Shown here one piece after another: positions 44,664 to 51,069 of a DNA stretch of 64,000 bases. Both the position numbers and the translations under genes were made by a program. Below the pieces are notes generated by a model. That model worked only from the letters and a program-made list of their open reading frames with translations. It did no database searches and was not told the origin of the DNA. The stretch's first letter is position 1, and every line of letters begins with the position of its first letter. Source of the DNA: an uncultured bacterium (GTDB taxonomy: Bacteria > Bacillota_I > Bacilli_A > RF39 > UBA660); NCBI GenBank assembly GCA_947646655.1, contig CANSHI010000004.1, forward strand, positions 1 to 64,000, read 5' to 3'.

Positions 44664-44959
44664 TTAATGCGATTTTACAAGGAATTATGTCTTTAATTAT
44701 GGGCTTAGTAAGTGTACTTTTAAGTCCAATAGATTTACTTATAAAACAATTCTTGCCTGATTTAAGCGGTGCTTTTAGTGCTATAGCTAACATGTTTAAT
44801 TATGTTGGTAGTTTTATGGGCTTCTGTGTAAGTGCAACTGGTTTATCTAGTTCTACTTTATCATTAATTGTTTTATATTATACTTTTAAATTAACTGTAC
44901 CTTTATTGATTTCAACAATAAAAACTGCAATTAAATGGTACAATGCATTGAAACCGTAG
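44660..44959 (+). CDS. pVI-like minor coat protein
   Basis: Protein of 99 residues with three hydrophobic segments (about 5-25, 42-62, 65-88), overlapping the pIII-like gene by 4 nt. In M13 and relatives gene VI follows gene III and precedes gene I. Position, size and membrane layout support the call; the family resembles DUF2523-type proteins. Confidence 0.72.
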   Translation: MINAILQGIMSLIMGLVSVLLSPIDLLIKQFLPDLSGAFSAIANMFNYVGSFMGFCVSATGLSSSTLSLIVLYYTFKLTVPLLISTIKTAIKWYNALKP

Positions 44960-44990
44960 GGCGTTAGCGATATACTCGCGCGCCCGTAGG
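44954..44990 (+). other. GC-rich hairpin flanked by CCGTAGG direct repeats
   Basis: CCGTAGG (44954-44960) and CCGTAGG (44984-44990) bracket a two-step stem: GGGCG/CGCCC (44959-44963 / 44981-44985) and GCGA/TCGC (44967-44970 / 44976-44979). It is strikingly GC-rich for this genome. It lies between the pVI-like and Zot-like genes, so it could attenuate transcription, set the low level of the assembly ATPase or take part in packaging. Confidence 0.65.
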
Positions 44991-45007
44991 TTGGAAAGGA
45001 AAAAATC

Positions 45008-45652
45008 ATGTTTCAAATCTTAATAATATTTTTAGTAATTGCTTTAATAATGCGTTTTAGACATACTAGAATTAAAATTAAAACTTTTTTTAGAAAGGGG
45101 TTTGCTCCTAAACGTGGTAAATTTGGTGTTTATTGCTATTGTGGTAAACAAGGTAGTGGTAAGACTTACAGTGTTGTAGAATTTTTAAGAGATGTTAAAG
45201 TTCCTATTTACTCTAATGTTCATCTTTATGGAATACCTTACACTTATTTTACAGGTTTTGATAATTTACTTGAACTTCGTAGTAAATCTAACTGTGTTAT
45301 CGTTTATGATGAGATTTTTACTGCTTTAACTAAGGGCTCTAAGATTAATACTGATGTTCTTGACTTCCTCTCTCAAATGCGTAAACGTCAAATAATCTTT
45401 ATTACAACTGCTCAAGAATGGTTAGAAATCAATATAACACTTAGAAGATATTGTAGATATCAAATTGACTGCAAAATGCTTAATATACTTGGGTTAGGAA
45501 TTTTAATTAAGAATTTTTATGATGCTGAGCAAATGAAATGGTCTCAAGAGGATAACGAGTATGTCGCTCCTCTCCTTGAAAGTACGATTTCCAAATGTAA
45601 TCTTGTTGTTGCCAAGTCTTATGATACTTTTGAGCAAATTTCATCTAGTTAA
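45008..45652 (+). CDS. Zot/pI-like filamentous phage assembly ATPase
   Basis: Protein of 214 residues. An N-terminal transmembrane helix (2-15) and basic stretch are followed by Walker A GKQGSGKT (46-53) and Walker B CVIVYDEIF (about 98-106). This is the Zot/pI P-loop domain that energises extrusion of phage through the membrane. GGAAAGGA precedes ATG 45008. It is shorter than M13 pI because the long C-terminal periplasmic part is lacking, plausible in a host with a single membrane. Confidence 0.87.
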   Translation: MFQILIIFLVIALIMRFRHTRIKIKTFFRKGFAPKRGKFGVYCYCGKQGSGKTYSVVEFLRDVKVPIYSNVHLYGIPYTYFTGFDNLLELRSKSNCVIVYDEIFTALTKGSKINTDVLDFLSQMRKRQIIFITTAQEWLEINITLRRYCRYQIDCKMLNILGLGILIKNFYDAEQMKWSQEDNEYVAPLLESTISKCNLVVAKSYDTFEQISSS

Positions 45653-45670
45653 AAAGCCCTTAGGCTTTTT
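45651..45670 (+). terminator. Terminator of the phage structural operon
   Basis: AAAAAGCC-CTTA-GGCTTTTT, starting at the Zot-like stop codon. Confidence 0.85.
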
Positions 45671-45681
45671 ATAGAAGGGGG

Positions 45682-45823
45682 TGTGGGGTCTTAACCCCAC
45701 ATATATATTCAGCCTCGGAAGAGGCACCTTAAAGTCGCATAGGCGACCCAGTCGTCGATATGGCCCCAAAGGGGTCTATCAGACTGGCAAAAGTTAACCT
45801 TCTACTTGACTAAAGGTTAACTT
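45682..45823 (+). other. Phage intergenic region: five further hairpins, candidate origin and packaging signal
   Basis: In order: TGTGGGGT-CTTA-ACCCCACA (45682-45701); GCCTC-GGAA-GAGGC (45712-45725); GTCGC-ATAG-GCGAC (45734-45747); a 40-nt compound stem CCAGTC..GATA..GGCCCC-AAA-GGGGTC.TATC..GACTGG (45748-45787); and AAGTTAACCTT / AAGGTTAACTT with 11-nt loop (45791-45823). M13 also carries a cluster of hairpins for packaging, minus- and plus-strand origins in its intergenic region. Its position just before rep supports the origin role. Confidence 0.78.
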
Positions 45824-45856
45824 AACCGAATTTTTAATAAGAAAGGGTCCCATAAT

Positions 45857-46630
45857 ATGAGTGTTAAAAGTGTTTATAATACGCCTATGCACTCACATGT
45901 AAAAATCTATAACACGGAAATAAAAACCTATGCTGATGGTTCTAAAAAAATTAAATATCATTCATATGGTGTTGTAAAGGGTTTGAGCCGAAAAAGAGTA
46001 GGGGTAGGGGATGAAAAAAATCGAGATTATTGTCGTTATAAAAATCTTTATAAATCTAAGCAAAAACTTATTGATTTGGTTTATCATAATGCACTTGTTA
46101 GTTCCTGGGAATACTTTGTCACATTGACTTTTGACCCGAAAATAGTTGATAGTTTAGACTATGAATGTGTTAGTAAAGCATTAGCCAAATGGATCGATAA
46201 TATGAAACATCAAAACCCTAATATGTCTTATATTTTAGTTCCTGAGCTTCATAAAAGTGGCCGTATTCATTGGCATGGAGTGTTCAAAAGTGTTCCAAAC
46301 TGGAAACTAGAACCAGCTAGGAACGAAAATACTGGTCGATTAATATATAAAAACGGTGTCAAAATTTATAACTTAGTTAATTATAAGTATGGTCACACCA
46401 CTGTATCCGAGATACAAAATCAAGAAGCCGTTAGTGTTTATTGTAGTAAATATATGACAAAGGACATGATAGATTTAGATTATAAAAAAAGATATTGGAG
46501 TTCAAGGAATTTAGAAAAACCCAATATTGAATATGCTTACTTTAATGAAGAAAACTTAGATTTTTATATTGAGAAAGGCGAAGACCTGTACCGGTCCGAA
46601 AACACGATTTCTTTTAAATTAAGAAGTTAA
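45857..46630 (+). CDS. Rolling-circle replication initiator (HUH Rep)
   Basis: Protein of 257 residues. Motif 1 is FVTLTF (87-92), motif 2 is GRIHWHGV with metal-binding H138 and H140, and motif 3 is YCSKYMTK with Y195 and Y199 (YxxxY), the two-tyrosine arrangement known from phiX174 gene A-type Reps. It nicks the plus origin and rejoins the displaced strand. GAAAGGG precedes the ATG. Its TAA (46628-46630) lies inside the XerD arm of the attachment site, so integration leaves the reading frame whole. Confidence 0.9.
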   Translation: MSVKSVYNTPMHSHVKIYNTEIKTYADGSKKIKYHSYGVVKGLSRKRVGVGDEKNRDYCRYKNLYKSKQKLIDLVYHNALVSSWEYFVTLTFDPKIVDSLDYECVSKALAKWIDNMKHQNPNMSYILVPELHKSGRIHWHGVFKSVPNWKLEPARNENTGRLIYKNGVKIYNLVNYKYGHTTVSEIQNQEAVSVYCSKYMTKDMIDLDYKKRYWSSRNLEKPNIEYAYFNEENLDFYIEKGEDLYRSENTISFKLRS

Positions 46631-46652
46631 CATAATATCTATTATGGGAAGT
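46625..46652 (-). other. dif: Chromosomal dif site / right phage attachment site
   Basis: Minus strand: ACTTCCCATAA (XerC arm), TAGATA (centre), TTATGTTAACT (XerD arm), 28 bp. Compared with B. subtilis dif as I recall it, about 24 of 28 bases agree; the XerD arm differs from E. coli's TTATGTTAAAT by one base. The two arms are imperfect inverted repeats (8 of 11). It should be the functional recombination site for dimer resolution, regenerated after phage entry. Confidence 0.88.
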
Positions 46653-47143
46653 TACGTATAATTATCTTTTATGTAGGTATTTGTTAATCTCAATTACTGC
46701 TCTGTTTTATCTAATACCATATTATCATATATGTATTTGTTCTTCAAATAGATTTTTCATTACTTGTCATATATTTGATACTATTTTTATATCATCAGTT
46801 TAATTTATTTTTATTTATTTTAACTTAGCTTATAATATGTTTACCTTATGTATATTTTTATTTATACGATTAGGCATTCGTAAAAGAAGCATATAAGTTA
46901 TTTACATTATTGTCTCCCCTATCTTTTTGAGATAAGGACAGTAGGGGGAGTTTATTAAAAAAATGACCTTTATGGGCCAATTTATATTTTAATTAAAGTT
47001 ATAGTAATGCTTTTTAAATGCTACAAGTGAATTATTTCATTTGAAAAGATCCACGTTTACTAGTATGTACTAAAAACTCATCAAATAGTGTAGGGCAAAA
47101 GAAAAAAGTGCCTATTTTTAAAGACTACTCCCCTTCTCTATTT
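46653..47143. other. 490-bp non-coding block beside dif
   Basis: No convincing reading frame on either strand; very AT-rich. One compound stem stands out: CTCCCCTA...TAGGGGGAG (about 46914-46950) enclosing TATCT/AGATA. It might be a terminator, a small RNA or a relic of an earlier dif-integrated element. Otherwise I see nothing in it. Confidence 0.5.
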
Positions 47144-47920
47144 CTATACTTTTCTTGATTCAATCTCAGCCATCTTTGCAAAAACTTCTGCATAATTTTC
47201 ACGAGTCAATTCAGAGTATCCTAATTCTCTTAGTGCTTGAATCTTAACCGTGTTTAATTGTTGAGTGCGAGAAAGCTTTTCTTCGTTACGTTGTTCGATT
47301 TCTTGAACGAACCTTGTTCTAGCCTCGATTACCCTATTCTTACTTGCTCCTCCATGGCTATATAAACCTAAACCAGAGTGTATGATTCCTTCAAAGATAA
47401 ACTGTTTATCTTCGTTAAAGGCAAACTCGTTAGGATTAGTAAATCCAGTAAGCTTACTAATATAAGCAAGAAAGTATTTTACTTCTGTAACATTTTCTAA
47501 AGATTGTAAAATGTGATAAATGTATGTTAAAGCTGCAATATTCTCATCATGCTTAAAGTCTTCAGTAAATTTATCCTTTATAATATATGTTATATCAGAG
47601 AAAAGTTGTTGCTCCTCTTTTTTTAGCTTTTTAAGATCCGCTATATTATCGATTTCGATTGTATCCTTGATGCTCATGTTGAGCCTATTTTCTACATCCA
47701 TGATATAGTCAGAAGTAATTTTTATTTTACTTAATGTCTTTTCATTTCCATCTTCTATGTCCAAAAGTTTAAATAAAAGTATTTTCTTTTCTTTAGGCCA
47801 TTTATTGATCGTTTCTAGTTCGAGATAATTATATATCATCTGTCTAGAAACGCCTAAATATTTAGCAAGTTTTACTTTAGATATTCCTAATTCTTGTAGT
47901 ATTTCGTTTAATTTATTCAT
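47144..47920 (-). CDS. HTH-domain protein next to dif
   Basis: Predicted protein of 258 residues. An XRE-like helix-turn-helix lies at residues 1-40 (LGISKVKLAKYLGVSRQMIYNYLELE), followed by a mostly helical region with no recognised domain. It is transcribed from its own promoter. It is probably a chromosomal regulator, but it lies next to the provirus and could belong to an older accessory insertion at dif. Confidence 0.72.
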   Translation of the reverse strand: MNKLNEILQELGISKVKLAKYLGVSRQMIYNYLELETINKWPKEKKILLFKLLDIEDGNEKTLSKIKITSDYIMDVENRLNMSIKDTIEIDNIADLKKLKKEEQQLFSDITYIIKDKFTEDFKHDENIAALTYIYHILQSLENVTEVKYFLAYISKLTGFTNPNEFAFNEDKQFIFEGIIHSGLGLYSHGGASKNRVIEARTRFVQEIEQRNEEKLSRTQQLNTVKIQALRELGYSELTRENYAEVFAKMAEIESRKV

Positions 47921-47950
47921 TGTGTATAACCCTCCTAGTTTTACAATATC

Positions 47951-47980
47951 ATTTTACAACATTGGACACTTGTTTGTCAA
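47951..47980 (-). promoter_or_regulatory. Promoter of the HTH gene
   Basis: TTGACA (47980-47975), 18 nt, TAAAAT (47956-47951). The spacer contains ACAA...TTGT ends of an imperfect palindrome, a possible autoregulatory site. Confidence 0.65.
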
Positions 47981-48110
47981 GAAAAACTTGACTTTTATAA
48001 ATAATAACTTTTCGATATAAAACGACAATTACTGTGTAAAGCGACTATAAAGCTATAGATACATGAAGTTATATGTGATAAACTAGTTTTAGAAAGAAGG
48101 CTGTTATATA

Positions 48111-49034
48111 ATGAAAAAGTATGTACTGTATATAATTATAGTTATATTGGTTGCTGTAATTGCAGTTGGTGGAACATATATCTTTATGGAAGGAAAATTA
48201 AACAGTCAAAATAATGAATCAGAAAGTAATAACAAAACAGATAGCAAAGACAATCAAGAGAATTTTAAACCAAATGATACAGGAGCTAAATCCGGTGTTG
48301 AATTGGTTAGTACTAAAGAAGAAGGTTCTAATATAGTTCAAACGTTTAATGCTTATATGAATGGTAAAACTGTACCTGTTATGATCAAATATGAATATGG
48401 TAAAGATGCGTATTACGCAGGTGAACCTGACGATTATGAATATGTAAAAGGTGTAATGAATGGCACTCAAATTTATTGGCATCCTTTAGAACTTAAAGGT
48501 AATTCACAAAAAACGAAAATAATGAATACTGCCATTATTGAAGAAAACTTTACTACTAAACATTTCAGAATTATTAAAGGTACTGATAATAAGGATTATC
48601 TTGTAGTTGTAACTTATAATTATGATTCTGGATATAAATTTGATGAATTAGATGCCGCTTTTGCTACACAAGAAGATAAACTGTATGTTTTTAATGACAA
48701 TTTAGAAATGATAAATCTTGATAATCCGAATGCCTGTGGTGAAACTTCTGGAATACTCGCTTATCCAAGACGTCAAGGAGTAGAAGTTAAAGAAGATCCT
48801 TGGTATTCAAATGAATTTGATATTGATACTAGTATTAATGATAAAGGTGCGAATAAAATGAGAGTTAAAGTTGAAAATAACCAAATATATTACTTAGTAC
48901 CTATCTATAAAAATGACGAATGGAATGAGGGCACATTAGAAGAAAGAGTTTATTCTATAAGCAACAACAAATCTTCTTATAAAGTTATTAAGACTTATAA
49001 AATTATATCATCAGCAGGTGGAGGAGCATGTTAA
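48111..49034 (+). CDS. Membrane-anchored extracellular protein of unknown function
   Basis: Predicted protein of 307 residues. The N-terminal transmembrane anchor (about 4-27) is followed by a disordered Asn/Ser/Asp linker (28-60) and a beta-rich extracellular domain with EYGKDAYYAGEPDDYEYVKG split as EYGKDAYY plus GEPDDYEYV; it ends SSAGGGAC. No family is recognised. AGAAGG precedes ATG 48111. It is against the local strand trend. Confidence 0.7.
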   Translation: MKKYVLYIIIVILVAVIAVGGTYIFMEGKLNSQNNESESNNKTDSKDNQENFKPNDTGAKSGVELVSTKEEGSNIVQTFNAYMNGKTVPVMIKYEYGKDAYYAGEPDDYEYVKGVMNGTQIYWHPLELKGNSQKTKIMNTAIIEENFTTKHFRIIKGTDNKDYLVVVTYNYDSGYKFDELDAAFATQEDKLYVFNDNLEMINLDNPNACGETSGILAYPRRQGVEVKEDPWYSNEFDIDTSINDKGANKMRVKVENNQIYYLVPIYKNDEWNEGTLEERVYSISNNKSSYKVIKTYKIISSAGGGAC

Positions 49035-49060
49035 AAGAACTATTAGATTAGTTCTTTTTA
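49033..49060 (+). terminator. Terminator of the 48111 gene
   Basis: AAAAGAACTA-TTAGAT-TAGTTCTTTTTA. Confidence 0.8.
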
Positions 49061-49079
49061 ATTTCATCGAAAAAAGACT

Positions 49080-50186
49080 TTATAGATACCAAAGTCTTTC
49101 TCCATTTTTATAAACTTTGTCGATTATGCCACTTCCTAAGCATTCTTCACCATCATACAAAACACAAGCTTGTCCTGGGGTAACGCCAGTAGTTTTTCCT
49201 TTATATATTATTTTAAGTTCAGTGCCACTTGTATATTCTATTTCTATAGGAATATCTTTACTTCTATATCTAAACTTGGCTGTACATTTAGTAGGACGTT
49301 TTTTACTTATAAAATTGATATCTGTTATGGTACAAGTATCACTATAAAGGTATTCATTAGTATCTCCAAAAGCGACATATAATACGTTTTTTTCAACGTT
49401 TTTACCTACCACATAATGTTTTTCTTTATTGCCGCTTATTCCGACGTTTCTCCTCTGTCCTATAGTATAGTTCATTAAGCCATTGTGTCTTCCTACAATT
49501 TCTTTTGTATTGACATCGACGATATCTCCAGGATTAGGTTTTAAATAGTTATGAATAAACTTTTGATAATTTCGTTCTCCTATAAAGCAAATACCTGTCG
49601 AATCTTTTTTAGAGGCCGTATAAAGGTTTAATTCAGCAGCTATGGCACGTACTTCTGGTTTGGTCAAATGTCCGATAGGAAATATTACATCTTGTAAATT
49701 TTCAGATGGAACTTGAGCTAGAAAGTAAGTTTGATCTTTGTTGTCATCTATTCCACGAAGTAGATTCCCCTCTTTCATTCTAGCATAGTGTCCTGTTGCT
49801 ATATAATCGGCTCCTAATCTTTTAGCTTCCTTTTTAAATAAGTCAAATTTAATATATTTATTGCACATTAAATCAGGGTTAGGTGTACGTCCTTTTTTAA
49901 GTTCTTCTAAAAAGTATGTGAAGACGTTATCCCAATATTCTTTGATAAAATCAATACGGTGAAGTTCGATGCCAAGTTGTTCTGCTACTTTTAATGCATC
50001 ATTATAGTCTTCTTCTTGAGGACAGATTGGACCCTGATTAGGATTGCCTTCGATGTCATTATTCATAAGCGAGTCCCAATTGCGCATGAAAAGCCCTATA
50101 ACTTCATATCCTTCTTGCTTTAAAAGATAGGCTGCAACAGAAGAATCAACTCCCCCACTCAACCCTACTACAACTTTTTTAGGCAT
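49080..50186 (-). CDS. mnmA: tRNA-specific 2-thiouridylase MnmA
   Basis: Enzyme of 368 residues: PP-loop GLSGGVDSSV, catalytic Cys in PDLMCNKYIKF and the second Cys in GICFIGERNYQ. It makes 2-thiouridine at the wobble position of Lys, Glu and Gln tRNAs. AGGAGA precedes ATG 50186. It should take sulphur relayed from a cysteine desulfurase; SufS is the only one seen in the window. Confidence 0.96.
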   Translation of the reverse strand: MPKKVVVGLSGGVDSSVAAYLLKQEGYEVIGLFMRNWDSLMNNDIEGNPNQGPICPQEEDYNDALKVAEQLGIELHRIDFIKEYWDNVFTYFLEELKKGRTPNPDLMCNKYIKFDLFKKEAKRLGADYIATGHYARMKEGNLLRGIDDNKDQTYFLAQVPSENLQDVIFPIGHLTKPEVRAIAAELNLYTASKKDSTGICFIGERNYQKFIHNYLKPNPGDIVDVNTKEIVGRHNGLMNYTIGQRRNVGISGNKEKHYVVGKNVEKNVLYVAFGDTNEYLYSDTCTITDINFISKKRPTKCTAKFRYRSKDIPIEIEYTSGTELKIIYKGKTTGVTPGQACVLYDGEECLGSGIIDKVYKNGERLWYL

Positions 50187-50270
50187 AATAATTTCTCCTC
50201 ACTAATCTATATTATTATAAAACTAACTAGCAAAAATTTCAATAATAACAGAGAAATCGATTAAAGAGTG

Positions 50271-50837
50271 TTATATGAGATTTATGAATAAACTTAAAAT
50301 CTTATTACTTAAGAAGTAAATTAAAGTACTATTAATAATAACTATAACAAGGATGATAATAAATCTATAAAAATGGTAGACTATAGTTCTATATAGTTCT
50401 TCACGGTTTTTATTTATTATACATTCGACGAATTTGATTATATATCTTATAGAAATAATACTAAAATACAACATGATTGCAGTGTATATGAGTTTTGAGA
50501 CTATAAAAAATAATAAGTAGAAAATAAGTCCTTTAGCATGAAATGCTGACAAGAAAAGTCCTAATGTAAAACCGATACTTAATCCTTCATAAAATATATA
50601 AAATATTATGGCTGGAAGTCCTACAACCGAAATAGACAGAATAAAGATTGCTGATATAAGTATTATGTTAGATATAAAAGTATTTTGATTAGTTGTACTG
50701 ATAAGAGTTTTAAAACTGTCTATACTGCTACTTAAATCTGGTTTATAAGTAAAATAAAAAAGAAAGCCTATGATAATACCTATTAAAAATAATGCACCTA
50801 CAAATTTAACTAAAAAATTATTTTTAAAATATTTCAT
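50271..50837 (-). CDS. SpoIIM-like membrane protein
   Basis: Predicted protein of 188 residues with about five transmembrane helices. The central GLPAIIFYIFYEGLSIGFTLGLFLSAFHAKG, shown here as GLPAIIFYIFYEGLSIGF then TLGLFLSAF, follows the SpoIIM (DUF95) pattern. SpoIIM anchors the engulfment complex with SpoIIP and SpoIID. Similarity is judged by eye and the N-terminus is divergent, so a general DUF95 membrane protein remains possible. Confidence 0.68.
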   Translation of the reverse strand: MKYFKNNFLVKFVGALFLIGIIIGFLFYFTYKPDLSSSIDSFKTLISTTNQNTFISNIILISAIFILSISVVGLPAIIFYIFYEGLSIGFTLGLFLSAFHAKGLIFYLLFFIVSKLIYTAIMLYFSIISIRYIIKFVECIINKNREELYRTIVYHFYRFIIILVIVIINSTLIYFLSNKILSLFINLI

Positions 50838-50922
50838 GTCAAGTTCTCCTAAATAATTATATTTAAGTCTTTAATTTTTATGAATAATATTGTATAATTA
50901 TTTTAGTTGAGGTGAAAATACT

Positions 50923-51045
50923 ATGGCATATAAAGCTAAAAAGAAATCTAACTTAGGAACAAAGATTTTTGTCTGGTTTATGTTTGCAGCTATGTTATTT
51001 AGCTTTGTTGGATCTCTACTATATTATTTTTTAGCAGTAAAATAA
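50923..51045 (+). CDS. DUF4044-like single-span small protein
   Basis: Protein of 40 residues: basic start (MAYKAKKKSN), then one transmembrane helix (VWFMFAAMLFSFVGSLLYYF). It resembles the short Firmicute DUF4044 family. GAGGTG precedes ATG 50923, TATAAT lies at about 50893-50898, and a clear terminator follows, so it is a genuine monocistronic gene. It is read divergently from the SpoIIM-like gene. Confidence 0.72.
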   Translation: MAYKAKKKSNLGTKIFVWFMFAAMLFSFVGSLLYYFLAVK

Positions 51046-51069
51046 TCGGATTTTATTCCGATTTTTTAA
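51043..51069. terminator. Converging terminator
   Basis: AATCGGA-TTTTA-TTCCGATT followed by TTTT on the plus strand. It also lies at the stop of the minus-strand 688-residue gene. Confidence 0.8.

Larger units (their letters stand above)
41537..46636 (+). mobile_element. Integrated filamentous phage (inovirus), 5.1 kb
   Basis: A compact set of about a dozen mostly small genes in inovirus order: regulator, ssDNA-binding candidate, pVIII-like coat, small membrane proteins, pIII-like, pVI-like, Zot/pI ATPase, structured intergenic region, rolling-circle Rep. It lies between two copies of AGAAGTTAACATAAT, 5,099 bp apart, which should equal the circular genome. No integrase is encoded, consistent with use of host XerC/XerD at dif. 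All key genes look intact. Confidence 0.9.
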
